From Rhodothermales bacterium (GTDB lineage Bacteria > Bacteroidota > Rhodothermia > Rhodothermales > UBA10348): 64,000 nucleotides of DNA. The stretch is taken from positions 1-64,000 of the forward strand of contig JAEPNP010000004.1 of NCBI GenBank assembly GCA_017643395.1. Direction: 5' to 3'. A program made the translations under genes and the position numbers. The notes below the pieces were generated by a model that was not told where the DNA came from, searched no databases, and worked only from the letters and a program-made list of their open reading frames with translations. Shown here piece by piece: positions 30,010 through 39,434 of the stretch (the stretch's first letter is position 1; every line of letters starts with the position of its first letter).

Positions 30010-31173
30010 CTACCGCCGCACCACCTTCACCGCCGGCAATCCGGGGCCGACCAGGAAGTACACCCCGGCCGGCAGGGCCGACAGGTCCGCGCTGCGCGAA
30101 GCGGCGGGAATGCGGCCTCGCTCGCGTCCAAGCACATCAACGATAGCGAGTTCTACGGGGAGTGCGGCAAGCCAGACGCGGCCGGCCGTCGGGTTCGGGT
30201 ACACCGCGAGATCCGGCAGCGACTCCGGCACGGCAACCGATACAGGTGCGACGACCGACAGATACACGGTCGCCTCATTGGAGACGGCCGATGCGGGTAT
30301 GTCCCCCATCGCAACGATTTCTCCGGTGATATGCAGGTCTGCGGTATTTCCGGAGAGGTCCACCGACTCCTGAAGGTCCACGTTGAGGATGAGCCGCTCC
30401 TCCCCACCCACACCGGGCCCCAACAGCCCGGCCAGCTCCGTGGTGAGCGACGTATCAAACTGCTGGTCCCCAGTCGGCACGAGTCCACCGAGCGGACCAG
30501 AGCCCGTGACGCCGACCTGACCGGCGACGCCCACCTCGTTTCCGGCCTGCTCAAACAAACCGGCAAAGCCCGGCACCACCGCTGCGCCCGGGTGAGGCAG
30601 GGAAAGCCGAATGCCGCCGGCCGCCGCGTCCAGGGTCACGGTGAGCACAGTCAACCCCAGGTCCCCATAGTTGAAATCCAGGGTTGCCGCGGCCGAGTTC
30701 TGAAGATCCAGCCCCCGGACCTGGAGCGAATCAAACGGTGCGCGATCCGGCCAGGCTGCCGCCGCAACGGTCCCCTCGATGAACAGCTGCTCCTCATCGG
30801 ACGCCGTGCCGACATTCGGCAAGGTCAAGTCCACCTGGAAGGTCAGCGAAGACGCGGCCGTGTCTACCGTCATCACAGCCTCCGGCACGGTGCTGAACCG
30901 GTAAATCAGGCTGTCCGGCCCGATGTAACCCATATCCGGCCGGTAGACCAGCGAGTCCTCTACCACCGTCAGGGTGCCGTGTCGCGGCCCTGAAACCACC
31001 TCGAGCAGCACGGGTCCGCCACCGGAATCGTCGTTCCGCAGCAGGTCTCCTGCGGCGAGCGCCAGCTCCACCCCCGTCTCGGTCTGCAGCGTATCGGACC
31101 GGGCCTCCTGAGCCCCCGCGTGCGGAGCGCAGATGCCCCACATTGCAATAACGGATATCCATATCCTTCTCAT
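30010..31173 (-). CDS. Secreted multidomain adhesin-like protein with T9SS sorting domain
   Basis: 387 residues from the ATG at 31173 (MRRIWISVIAMWGICAPHAG signal peptide). A long reading from 31641 would run into the divergent oxidoreductase and is rejected. Residues about 40-95 (AAGDLLRNDDSGGGPVLLEV, then GYIGPDSLIYRF) look like a cadherin-type or Big-9 Ig-like repeat. The middle is beta-rich. The C terminus LAVYPNPTAGRVWLAAL, then LPAGVYFLV, is a T9SS sorting domain. No catalytic motif is visible. Confidence 0.8.
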   Translation of the reverse strand: MRRIWISVIAMWGICAPHAGAQEARSDTLQTETGVELALAAGDLLRNDDSGGGPVLLEVVSGPRHGTLTVVEDSLVYRPDMGYIGPDSLIYRFSTVPEAVMTVDTAASSLTFQVDLTLPNVGTASDEEQLFIEGTVAAAAWPDRAPFDSLQVRGLDLQNSAAATLDFNYGDLGLTVLTVTLDAAAGGIRLSLPHPGAAVVPGFAGLFEQAGNEVGVAGQVGVTGSGPLGGLVPTGDQQFDTSLTTELAGLLGPGVGGEERLILNVDLQESVDLSGNTADLHITGEIVAMGDIPASAVSNEATVYLSVVAPVSVAVPESLPDLAVYPNPTAGRVWLAALPVELAIVDVLGRERGRIPAASRSADLSALPAGVYFLVGPGLPAVKVVRR

Positions 31174-31308
31174 GGGGCTGCAATTGCCACCCGGTGGCCG
31201 CGTTCCCGCGCGCGCTGCTCTGCCACCCCGTTTCCGCATTCCCGAACGCCGATCTGCCGGTGCCCAAGGCCCGACCGCATTCTCCCCCGTCCACCCGATA
31301 TTCCCGGT

Positions 31309-32343
31309 ATGGAAGAACCCATGGTGGTCGTCGGCGGAGGGCTCGCGGGGCGTGCGGTGGCAAGCGCCATGACCGGACGGTGCCCGCTCATCTGGGCGGA
31401 CAGCCCATCGCCCGAATCCGCGACTCCGGCCGCTCAGGCGCTTCTGGCGAACCCAATGATGTCCCAGAAAGCCAACCCGGTCTGGCGCGCCCGCGAGGCG
31501 ATGGAAGCGCTCGGTGAATGGCACAGCGAGCACGGCGTGGAACCCGTGGCCCGAGGTGTCTTGCGGCCTGCCCGAGACTGGAAGCAGATGGACATCTTCC
31601 GGGGCCGCTCGGAACGCCACGCCGACCTGGCCAGCTATCACTCACAGGCCGAATCCCGGGAGCGATGGCCGTTCCTCCACGCCCCACACGGCACCCTGTT
31701 TGTCCCTTCCGGACTGGCATTCCGGCCTGAGGACTTCCGGAGCCCATCGCCCAGTCGAGCCTGGAAACTCACCGGATTCGCCGAGGCTGCCGGAGAGGTT
31801 ACGTCCACCTTCGAGACGCCGGACGGCCCGGGCACGGTGCGCAGCGGCGTACTGGTTCTGGCGATGGGATCCGCGCTGGCCACGATGCCTGGTACCGCTT
31901 CCCTGCCATTGCATCCGATCAAGGGGCAAACGGCGCACACGCCCGTGCGTCTGCCGGAGCGCGCACCATGCATTTCGGGCGGTGGCTATACGGTGCCCGT
32001 GCCGGACGGGACCGTTGTTGGAAGCACATTTGAACACCAGTTTGAGGACCCCCACCCCAACCCGGCCGCTGCCCGGGATCTCGTGGCACGCGCCGCGAAC
32101 AACCTTCCCCTGCTGGCCGATGCGCCCGTGGACCGTATGCGGGCAGGTGTGCGAGTCACGGTGCCAGGAACCAGGTTGCCGATGGTCGGGCCGCTTCCGG
32201 GGCACAGCCGGGTATGGATCGTCACCGGACTGGGCTCCAAAGGCCTGTTGATGTCGGCGCTCATTCGCCGTCATTTCGCCGATTGGCTCGCTGCACCGGA
32301 CTCCATCCCGCACGAGATTCGCGTCCGGGAGAGATCGGCGTGA
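31309..32343 (+). CDS. FAD-dependent oxidoreductase of the DAO family
   Basis: 344 residues from the ATG at 31309. The dinucleotide-binding motif VVVGGGLAGRAVASAM is at the extreme N terminus, and the C-terminal FAD contact region reads GLGSKGLLMSALI, preceded by RAGVRVTVPGTRLPMVGPLP. This architecture matches D-amino-acid-oxidase/MnmC-C-like enzymes. The substrate (an amine or amino acid) cannot be specified. It is divergent from the adhesin-like gene across 135 bases that probably hold both promoters. Confidence 0.82.
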   Translation: MEEPMVVVGGGLAGRAVASAMTGRCPLIWADSPSPESATPAAQALLANPMMSQKANPVWRAREAMEALGEWHSEHGVEPVARGVLRPARDWKQMDIFRGRSERHADLASYHSQAESRERWPFLHAPHGTLFVPSGLAFRPEDFRSPSPSRAWKLTGFAEAAGEVTSTFETPDGPGTVRSGVLVLAMGSALATMPGTASLPLHPIKGQTAHTPVRLPERAPCISGGGYTVPVPDGTVVGSTFEHQFEDPHPNPAAARDLVARAANNLPLLADAPVDRMRAGVRVTVPGTRLPMVGPLPGHSRVWIVTGLGSKGLLMSALIRRHFADWLAAPDSIPHEIRVRERSA

Positions 32344-32429
32344 AGAAAGCGGTTCCACGCAGTGTTTTGGCTAGGCAGGGCCTGACGCTCCCGTTATTTT
32401 TGCCGGACACCACTCTGTGAGAATCCGCC

Positions 32430-33509
32430 ATGGCCGAAGTCATCAATTCGAATACCGCAGAAATCCTGGGCAACGAGGCCGGATACCTGCTGGATCACTC
32501 CTGCAAGACGATTTCAAAGGACCAGTTGCACCTGCCGGGTCCTGACTTCGTCGACCGCATTTTTGCGCAGTCGGACCGCAACATCCAGACGCTGCGCTCC
32601 CTTCAGACGCTCTTTGGCACCGGTCGCCTGGCCAATACTGGCTACGTGTCGATTCTTCCAGTGGACCAGGGCATTGAGCATTCCGCTGGCGCCTCCTTCG
32701 CCAAGAACCCGATCTACTTTGACCCGGAGAACATCGTCAAGCTGGCCATCGAAGGCGGCTGCAATGCGGTAGCCTCCACCTACGGCGCCCTCGGATCCGT
32801 GGCGCGCAAGTATGCCCACAAGATTCCGTTCATCCTGAAGTTCAATCACAACGAACTGCTCACCTACCCGAACACGTTCGACCAGATTCTCTTCGCACGC
32901 ATGGAAGAGGCCTGGAACATGGGCTGCGTGGCAGTTGGTGCTACGATCTACTTCGGATCGGAAGAGTCGAACCGGCAGATCCAGGAGGTCTCCGAGGCCT
33001 TCGCGGTGGCGCACGAAATGGGCATGGCGACCATCCTCTGGTGCTACATGCGCAACTCGGGTTTCAAGGTGGATGGCGTCAATCACGAAGGCAGTGCAGA
33101 CCTGACCGGCCAGGCCGATCACATCGGAGCTACCCTCGAGGCTGATATTGTCAAGCAGAAGCAGCCGACGTCCAACTACGGCTACAAGGCGCTCAACTCC
33201 GGCGACTCCAGCTACGGCAAACTGGACGAGCGCATCTACAGCGAGCTGGCCAGCGATCACCCCATCGACCTCACCCGCTACCAGGTCGCCAATGCCTTCA
33301 TGGGCCGCGTCGGCACAATCAATTCGGGCGGCGCCTCCGGTGCCAACGACCTGCAGCAGGCGGTGAAGACGGCCGTGATCAACAAGCGCGCCGGCGGCAT
33401 GGGTCTCATCTCGGGCCGCAAGGCGTTCCAGCGTGCGATGGACGAAGGCGTCGGCATTCTGAATGCGATCCAGGACGTCTACCTGGACGACAGTGTCACG
33501 ATCGCCTGA
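32430..33509 (+). CDS. fbaB: Class I fructose-bisphosphate aldolase
   Basis: 359-residue DhnA-type class I aldolase that cleaves fructose-1,6-bisphosphate in glycolysis and gluconeogenesis through a Schiff base. Family segments include [58 protein letters not shown] and [20 protein letters not shown], typical of the Bacteroidota-type enzyme. It ends at 33509, and hairpins at 33530-33595 probably terminate the transcript. Confidence 0.95.
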   Translation: MAEVINSNTAEILGNEAGYLLDHSCKTISKDQLHLPGPDFVDRIFAQSDRNIQTLRSLQTLFGTGRLANTGYVSILPVDQGIEHSAGASFAKNPIYFDPENIVKLAIEGGCNAVASTYGALGSVARKYAHKIPFILKFNHNELLTYPNTFDQILFARMEEAWNMGCVAVGATIYFGSEESNRQIQEVSEAFAVAHEMGMATILWCYMRNSGFKVDGVNHEGSADLTGQADHIGATLEADIVKQKQPTSNYGYKALNSGDSSYGKLDERIYSELASDHPIDLTRYQVANAFMGRVGTINSGGASGANDLQQAVKTAVINKRAGGMGLISGRKAFQRAMDEGVGILNAIQDVYLDDSVTIA

Positions 33510-33567
33510 CGCAACTCGAAGCACACCGACGGCCTGACAGCCCCGTCAGGCCCGCGTTCCACTCTCA

Positions 33568-33600
33568 GGGCCCGGCCGAACCTTCGGTCGGGCCCTTTCC
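33568..33600 (+). terminator. Terminator after fbaB
   Basis: The near-perfect stem GGGCCCGGCCGAA pairs with TTCGGTCGGGCCC around a 2-base loop and is followed by TTTCC. A smaller stem, GGCCTGAC/GTCAGGCC, precedes it at 33533-33552. The structure lies between the convergent fbaB and SusD-like genes and may serve both. Confidence 0.75.
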
Positions 33601-35096
33601 TATTGCCCGACGAGCCAACCGACCAGCGCTGCCCGGCTCTCGGGGGCTGGATACTCCGCCGGAGTTCCGTCAACCAGGTCGCCCCATCCTCGGTCGGTTG
33701 CCCAGGCGAGCGCACCGCCGGTGCCGAACGTCTCGAGGCGGAATTCGTGCTGCAGCTTGGCCCAGAGCGAAGCGCCTTCCACGTGAATCTCTACGTTCTG
33801 CCAGCTTCCGTCTCTGGGTGTTCCGGGGGCATCGGTGACCCTCGCAGGCGTCAGCCCAGCCGCCACCCTGCTGTTGTTGATCAGTTCCACTCCCCGCGCG
33901 CCACTCCTCAGCAGGGCCTCCGCCTGCAGCAGATCCATTTCCGCCTTCACCATGTGCGGCATGGGACCGCTGGAGGTCACTGAATACTCCTGCCACCGCA
34001 CAAACTGCACCCGGCTCACGAGATACGGCCCACGGGAGGCCGCGAAATAGTGGGTGTCGAGCTGCGCGAAGTACGCCCCCGGAGGTGAGTCGAAGCCCCG
34101 TCTGAACTGAATGCGCCGATCGTCCGTCTCGATGTCGAAGGGCCGGCGCTCCACGGCCGGTGCGGCCAGCCAGCGAGCGTATCGGCCACTGAGGTCCGCC
34201 GGGCCGACAGTGCGATAGTCGGCCATGGAGCGCTGGGGAATGTGGGCCCAGTAGGTCAGGTCTGTGAACTGGTTGTCCCGGTTGATGTCGCCGACAGGCG
34301 CAAAGTCCACCTCGATCCCGGACGCGGCCAGCCTTCGGATCTCCTGCCAGTCGGCGGCTTCCCGGCCGGCAGGGGTCCGGGGGACTGCCGCCATGTATCG
34401 GGCGGCGAAGCTGTTGGCCAGTCTGACAAGTCCCTCCGAATCCAGGTCGAGGCCGTAGATCCACTGCTCATCAGCCGGGAACGAGAGCCTGCTACTGGTG
34501 GCGAGTCCGATCGACTGATACAACTCGTCGACTGCCGCGGCCTGCAGCTGCTCCCAGTTGCGCTCACGCAGCGTGGAATCGGCCCCGACTTCGTAAGCGG
34601 TCTCGTACCGCATCGCCAGCGTGCCCAGACACAGGCCCCGCACGAAGCGCGAAAACGCCGCGATGCGCAACCTTGACTCGCCGGCCGCCTCGAAGACAGC
34701 CTCTGGCTGCAGCGTGGCCCGCAGCGCCACCGTGGCCGCCGCCTGACATCGATGGGCAAGGCGCCAGGGCTCCAGCGTGAAGTCATACCACGTGCTGGCC
34801 GAGTTGGGCACCCACCCTCGGGGCTCCTCCCCGGACACGCGGAGGCCGTAGGCAGAGCTGGTGGACGTGATCTCGTCCGCCTGCGCTGACCATCCGAGGC
34901 CTCCCCAGCCGCCCATGTTGGCCTGCCAGTAGTCGGCCCAGGCCGCCCTGGCCAGCTCAGCGGCCCGCGTCGGCGTCACGAGTGGCGGGAGTTCGGTGCC
35001 GGCAGGGGGATCCTCTTCGGGAATGCTGCCCGAGGGTTCCACGCACGCGGCCAGCAGGCCGGTCAGGAGCAGTGCGATGATCGAAAGCGGACGCAT
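33600..35096 (-). CDS. SusD/RagB-like lipoprotein (orphan)
   Basis: 498 residues from the ATG at 35096. The signal peptide MRPLSIIALLLTGLLAAC ends in a lipobox. The all-helical body contains a SusD-type signature near the C terminus: MVKAEMDLLQAEALLRSGAR, followed by VELINNSRVAAGL. SusD proteins cap TonB-dependent SusC channels and bind nutrients at the surface. No susC-type gene is present in this window, so its partner is elsewhere or the protein has been repurposed. It follows the CotH gene on the same strand with 4 bases between them, suggesting cotranscription. Confidence 0.72.
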   Translation of the reverse strand: MRPLSIIALLLTGLLAACVEPSGSIPEEDPPAGTELPPLVTPTRAAELARAAWADYWQANMGGWGGLGWSAQADEITSTSSAYGLRVSGEEPRGWVPNSASTWYDFTLEPWRLAHRCQAAATVALRATLQPEAVFEAAGESRLRIAAFSRFVRGLCLGTLAMRYETAYEVGADSTLRERNWEQLQAAAVDELYQSIGLATSSRLSFPADEQWIYGLDLDSEGLVRLANSFAARYMAAVPRTPAGREAADWQEIRRLAASGIEVDFAPVGDINRDNQFTDLTYWAHIPQRSMADYRTVGPADLSGRYARWLAAPAVERRPFDIETDDRRIQFRRGFDSPPGAYFAQLDTHYFAASRGPYLVSRVQFVRWQEYSVTSSGPMPHMVKAEMDLLQAEALLRSGARGVELINNSRVAAGLTPARVTDAPGTPRDGSWQNVEIHVEGASLWAKLQHEFRLETFGTGGALAWATDRGWGDLVDGTPAEYPAPESRAALVGWLVGQ

Positions 35097-35100
35097 GGGA

Positions 35101-36720
35101 TTATCGCACAATATGCAGCGCGTGCGTGATCAACCGGCCGGTAGACCTGATCCGAAGGAAATGCAGACCATTCGGCAGGCCGGTGGTATCCAGGATCAGC
35201 TCCTGAAAGGCATCGGACTCAGGAAAACCGCGAAAAACCTGCCTCACTTCGCGACCCAGGACGTCATGTAGCGTGACGACCATCCAACCGGACGGCGACA
35301 ACCCCACCACCAACCGGGCGGTCCCGGAGACCGGATTTGGGTAGGGCCCGGTCACGGTGATCTGTCCGGCCACGAGCTGGGGTGCCCCGTCGGGCACGCC
35401 GCTCCCCGGATCCAGTGCGTCGTCCATCCAGGCCAGGCGGGCCAGCAACCAGCTCTTCAGATAGGCGACCTCATCGTCCAGATCCTGCCCGACGAATACG
35501 TTGGGCCAAATGTATCGACCGAATTGCCCCCAGCGGAGGCGGTCCCGCTCGTAGGCAGCGCGGATGGTTTCGGCGTGGCCATCGATGCGCGCCAGCAAGG
35601 AGTCCGTGTGCAGAAAGCTGTTCCGCAGTTCCGCCCAGCGCGTCCGGGCCAGGTCCTGAAACGAGTCCTGCCGAAACACGCGTCGAAAGAACGCGGGGGG
35701 CTGGAAGTCGCCGTCTGGCAGTCGATACTGCACGCGCCAGTCCCGGGTAATGCGCCCGTCGTAATAATCCGCATTTCCGAACGCGAGATTGAAGTCCCAG
35801 ACCGGCCCCAATCGCAGCCGCGGTTCGTCGTCATCATCCCGATCCTTGTGCATGAAGGTGCTCAGGCGATACGAGTCCACATTGTGGGTCAGCTCGTTCA
35901 GGAGCAGGTAGTCGACCGCGGCAGACGGCTCGAGATACTCCTGCCAGCGCTCGGGTCGGGACGCCATCTCCTCCTCAAAGCGTGTCATCCACTGCTGGAT
36001 CCAGGCCTTCTGCACGTCCACCAGGTCGGCGCCCTTGGGGTAGTGATACTGAAACACAACCCGATCAGCGGAGCCGATCCGTGGCGGCACAGCCGAGGTC
36101 CACCCGTCGTTTCCGGCGCCATCAAGCTTGTCCACCTTGATGATGTAGCCTCCGCTCACCTCGGGTTCGAGCACCTCCTCGGGCCGAAGCCGGGAGACGT
36201 CGACCCGCGCGGAGTCCCGCTTGATGCGCTCCATGAGCACGTAGAGTCCGTGGTAAGCGTTGTTCAGAAACACCTCCACGAACCGCGTGCGACTGGCATA
36301 TTGGCCCATCGCCCGACTCAACTCCATCGCAAGCACATTGCGCATGTAGGTGCGATCCGAGTACGGACCGTGAAGCACCCAGTCCTCCTCCGGCGGAAGG
36401 CCCAGCAGCGAAGCATCGGTGTCTGAACCGTTTTCGTCCTTCAGCTCTATCGCAAAGGATTTCTTCGGGAACAGCACTCGGGAGGAGGAGCCGCGAAGCT
36501 CAATGGCCATGGGGCCGTCATAGGCGGCCGGGTCGGTGCGCCGATTCTCCGCGCCCGCCCCGCCATCGACGATGCGGATACGCCCCGGGACCTTGGGCTC
36601 ATCCGGAATGTCGCCGCTGACCTCGATTTCGATGATCGGCAGGTTGGACCAGAGGAAGACCTGCGCCGCGGCCGTCGACGGCAGCGCCAGCACGACGAGT
36701 ATGCCGATCACGGTTCGCAT
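35101..36720 (-). CDS. CotH kinase-like protein with T9SS sorting domain
   Basis: 539 residues from the ATG at 36720 (MRTVIGILVVLALPSTAAAQ signal peptide). The CotH domain shows ELRGSSSRVLFPKKSFAIEL, HGPYSDRTYMRNVLAMELS, FVEVFLNNAYHGLYVLMERI and LRLGPVWDFNLAFGN. CotH proteins are atypical secreted protein kinases in spore formers; in Bacteroidota they are common secreted proteins of unknown substrate. The C terminus GPYPNPVSGTARLVVGLS, then GLPNGLHFLRI, is a T9SS sorting domain. It is divergent from the AAA ATPase gene, with 103 bases between starts. Confidence 0.9.
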   Translation of the reverse strand: MRTVIGILVVLALPSTAAAQVFLWSNLPIIEIEVSGDIPDEPKVPGRIRIVDGGAGAENRRTDPAAYDGPMAIELRGSSSRVLFPKKSFAIELKDENGSDTDASLLGLPPEEDWVLHGPYSDRTYMRNVLAMELSRAMGQYASRTRFVEVFLNNAYHGLYVLMERIKRDSARVDVSRLRPEEVLEPEVSGGYIIKVDKLDGAGNDGWTSAVPPRIGSADRVVFQYHYPKGADLVDVQKAWIQQWMTRFEEEMASRPERWQEYLEPSAAVDYLLLNELTHNVDSYRLSTFMHKDRDDDDEPRLRLGPVWDFNLAFGNADYYDGRITRDWRVQYRLPDGDFQPPAFFRRVFRQDSFQDLARTRWAELRNSFLHTDSLLARIDGHAETIRAAYERDRLRWGQFGRYIWPNVFVGQDLDDEVAYLKSWLLARLAWMDDALDPGSGVPDGAPQLVAGQITVTGPYPNPVSGTARLVVGLSPSGWMVVTLHDVLGREVRQVFRGFPESDAFQELILDTTGLPNGLHFLRIRSTGRLITHALHIVR

Positions 36721-36823
36721 CGGCGCTCCCAACCGGGGAGTTCGCGTGCGGATCCACCTCCAACGAAACCCGAAGGCAGCCGAGCGTATACTGGCCCCAT
36801 CCTCCCAGATCCCGACGCTGCTG

Positions 36824-38779
36824 ATGTCCGAAAACGCGCCCAAAGACACCGCCGAAGCCACCGAAAACGGCACGGCCGCCGAGCAGGCGGCAACCGACAC
36901 CGACACCGCTGCGGCGACGCCAGAAGTCGCACCGCCGGTCGCGGACACGGACGCGGAGAAAACCAGCCAGCCCGCAAGCTCCGACGGCGCATCGGGCGCG
37001 GCTACGCAGACCGTGCAGATGAGCGTGCCTTCTCCGGCCGCTCCCAGCCTGCTCGATCAGTACACGGCGCACTATCCGGAGTGGGCCCGCGAATTCGCGC
37101 GCAAGTACCTGACCAAGACCATGAACCAGTTCCTGCTGTACGGCAACGTGCGGGATCTGGTACCCACCGGCGACGAAGAGACTCCGTACTGCTCCCTGCA
37201 CGAGTTCATGGTCGATGACCTCTTTGCGTCCCGGGACATCGTGCTCTTCTATGACCGCTCGCAGGGCATCCACTTTGCCGACAAGGCCTCCCAGAAGGAC
37301 TTCAACCGCGCCCTGAGCGGGTACGACACGATTTTTGGCACCGACTACGCCAAGAAGCTGCCGAAGGACCCCGTCCGGGTCATGGCGGTGCTGCAGAACT
37401 ACTTCCGCATCCGTCTCGGAGAGGGCAAGCGCATCGCCTGCATCTTCGATTACGCGGAGACGCTGATCCCCATGGCAGAGGCGTCGATGTACTCGGCCGA
37501 GGACCGCAACGCCATCGTCTTCCTCCAGAAATGGAGCCACGACCCCCTCTTCCTCGAGAGCGACTTCACGCTCATGCTGGTGGCCGAAAACCTGACGGAA
37601 CTCAACCAGCAGATTGTGCAGAGCCCCTACACGGCGGAGATCAAGATCCCGATGCCGAATGAGGCCGCGCGCAAGAAGTACGTGGACTGGTTTCTGACGG
37701 ATCAGGAGGACGATTTCCGGAAGCATTCGGAAGTCCCGCCGTCCGGTCTGGCCGCCAATACGGCCGGCCTGGGGTACATCCAGATGCGCACGATCCTCGC
37801 GGACGTGCTGGAGAACCGCACGGAACTCACCTACGAGGTGCTCTCCGAACTCAAGAAGGAGTTCATCGAGGCCGAGGCCCACGGCATGCTCGAGTTCGTG
37901 GAGACGGACTGGAGCCTGGACATCGTGGCAGGTCACAAGGAGGCCAAGGCGCACCTGCGTCAGGCGGCACGGGCCCTGAAAGCCGGCTACTCGGATGTGC
38001 TTCCGATGGGCTATCTGGTTTCAGGACCGGTCGGCACGGGCAAGACCTTTACGATTACCTGCTTCGCCGGCGAAATCGGAATCCCGATGGTGAAGCTGAA
38101 GAACTTCCGTTCTCAGTGGCAGGGCCAGACCGAAGCCAACCTGGAGCGCATTCTGGGACTGCTGGAAGCCATGACGCCGGTTGCGGTGATGATCGACGAG
38201 GCCGATGCGGCCCTCGGCAACCGGGACGCGCAGGGCGATTCCGGCGTGTCGAAGCGCGTTTTCGGGCAGATCGCCAGCTTCATGAGCAACACCAAGAACC
38301 GGGGCCGCATCATCTTCTTCCTGGTGACCGCACGACCCGACTACATGCCGGTCGACCTCAAGCGCCAGGGACGCGCCGAAGAGCACATCGCCCTTTTCTA
38401 TCCGTCTGATCGGGAAGAGCGGGAAGAGCTACTTACCGTGATGATGCGAAAAACCGGTGTCGATCTTGCCTTGGAGGACGTTCCGGAGTCGCTGCTCAAC
38501 GGGGACAAGACGTTCAGTGGTGCCGACATGGAGGCCCTCATGACGCGCGCCAAGTTCCGCGCGGCTGCCGAGGAGCCGCCGACCAAGGTAGACACACGCA
38601 TCCTGCAGGAGGTGGTGGACGACTTCATGCCGCCCACCTACCCACTGGAGGTCGAGCTTCAGACCCTGACGGCCGTGCTCGAATGCACATCGCGCGCGCT
38701 CCTGCCGGAGAAATTCCGGAGCATGGACCGCGAGGCCATCGTGCGTCGGGTGGACGAACTCAAGCGACTCGTCCGGTAA
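36824..38779 (+). CDS. Two-module AAA ATPase of unknown function
   Basis: 651 residues from the ATG at 36824. Residues 1-70 are a disordered Ala/Thr/Glu-rich tail. A first nucleotide-binding-like module (residues about 90-300: MNQFLLYGNVRDLVPTG, RIACIFDYAETLIPMAEA) has a Walker-B-like strand but no Walker A, so it is probably inactive. The second module is an intact AAA domain: Walker A SGPVGTGKTFTI near 400, Walker B VAVMIDEADAAL near 455-465, and a box resembling the arginine-finger region, ARPDYMPVDLKRQGRAEEHI. The inactive-plus-active layout recalls Ycf46-like ATPases. No signal or TM segment is seen. It converges on an antitoxin-like gene 3 bases away. Confidence 0.82.
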   Translation: MSENAPKDTAEATENGTAAEQAATDTDTAAATPEVAPPVADTDAEKTSQPASSDGASGAATQTVQMSVPSPAAPSLLDQYTAHYPEWAREFARKYLTKTMNQFLLYGNVRDLVPTGDEETPYCSLHEFMVDDLFASRDIVLFYDRSQGIHFADKASQKDFNRALSGYDTIFGTDYAKKLPKDPVRVMAVLQNYFRIRLGEGKRIACIFDYAETLIPMAEASMYSAEDRNAIVFLQKWSHDPLFLESDFTLMLVAENLTELNQQIVQSPYTAEIKIPMPNEAARKKYVDWFLTDQEDDFRKHSEVPPSGLAANTAGLGYIQMRTILADVLENRTELTYEVLSELKKEFIEAEAHGMLEFVETDWSLDIVAGHKEAKAHLRQAARALKAGYSDVLPMGYLVSGPVGTGKTFTITCFAGEIGIPMVKLKNFRSQWQGQTEANLERILGLLEAMTPVAVMIDEADAALGNRDAQGDSGVSKRVFGQIASFMSNTKNRGRIIFFLVTARPDYMPVDLKRQGRAEEHIALFYPSDREEREELLTVMMRKTGVDLALEDVPESLLNGDKTFSGADMEALMTRAKFRAAAEEPPTKVDTRILQEVVDDFMPPTYPLEVELQTLTAVLECTSRALLPEKFRSMDREAIVRRVDELKRLVR

Positions 38780-38782
38780 GGC

Positions 38783-38983
38783 CTACTTCTTTTTGCCCCG
38801 CTTTTCCTTCAGGTTGAGCAGGCGGATGTACTCGTCGTAGCTGATCAGCACGGCGTACGGCTCGTTGTTCTTCTGAATCAGGATGCCGCGCTTACTGGTC
38901 CTGGCGTGTTCGAGCAGCTCTGACGTGTTGGAGCGCAACTCGGTAATCGTGGCGACGGCTTCGATGCCGCGGGTACTGTACAT
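38783..38983 (-). CDS. Phd/YefM-type antitoxin, no toxin gene adjacent
   Basis: 66 residues from the ATG at 38983 (MYSTRGIEAVATITELRSNT). The rest, SELLEHARTSKRGILIQKNN, then EPYAVLISYDEYIRL, is the canonical Phd/YefM DNA-binding fold. A longer reading from 39094 adds 37 residues without family similarity; the start is not fixed by a clear ribosome site. The C-terminal toxin-neutralising tail is only a short Lys-rich stretch, and the genes on both sides are unrelated. Confidence 0.8.
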   Translation of the reverse strand: MYSTRGIEAVATITELRSNTSELLEHARTSKRGILIQKNNEPYAVLISYDEYIRLLNLKEKRGKKK

Positions 38984-39100
38984 GGGCGCGATGGGACTCT
39001 TTCGGGGGCAGATCACTATAGGTTGCCCCATGTATTTGAGGCAATATTGTTTGTAGAACTCGCGACGCGCGGTCAGGCGAAATAGCCCTATCATCCCCCC

Positions 39101-39379
39101 ATGCGTCTATGTCGCGTCACAGGAACGACGGTCGCCACGCGCAAGGCCGAGGCGTTTCGCACCAGCAAGCTGTTGATCGTGCAGCCCGTGGATCTGGACG
39201 GTTCCGATCTGCCTGAACGGGATAAGCTGGCGCTCGACCCCGGCTTCGGCGCCGGTGAGGGCGATGTCGTTCTGGTGGCCAAAGAAGGCGCGGTAGCCCG
39301 TCAGGTCACCGGCCAGGAGGATCTGCCGGCCAATCTGGTCGTGCTGGGCGTGGTCGACGCCTGGTCCGTGGACGAGTAG
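39101..39379 (+). CDS. EutN/CcmL-type microcompartment vertex protein (solitary)
   Basis: 92 residues matching the pentameric BMC-P vertex family: MRLCRVTGTTVATRKAEAF, SKLLIVQPVDLDG, ALDPGFGAGEGDVVLVAKEG, ARQVTGQEDLPANL, VVLGVVDAWSV. In carboxysomes and metabolosomes these proteins close the corners of the shell. No hexameric BMC-H gene or signature enzyme is present in the window, so this is a solitary copy. The short gap to the antitoxin gene (divergent) leaves room for a shared promoter only. Confidence 0.9.
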   Translation: MRLCRVTGTTVATRKAEAFRTSKLLIVQPVDLDGSDLPERDKLALDPGFGAGEGDVVLVAKEGAVARQVTGQEDLPANLVVLGVVDAWSVDE

Positions 39380-39434
39380 GCGCCCCGCGCGGTTAGCCGC
39401 CTGCCGGCTCGCGTGGTAAGCGGCCTGGCCGCCT

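Noticed and set aside
29668-30993. 441-codon plus-strand frame
   Set aside because: Starts in repeat DNA and runs antisense through the T9SS adhesin gene; low-complexity Arg/Ala/Pro content.
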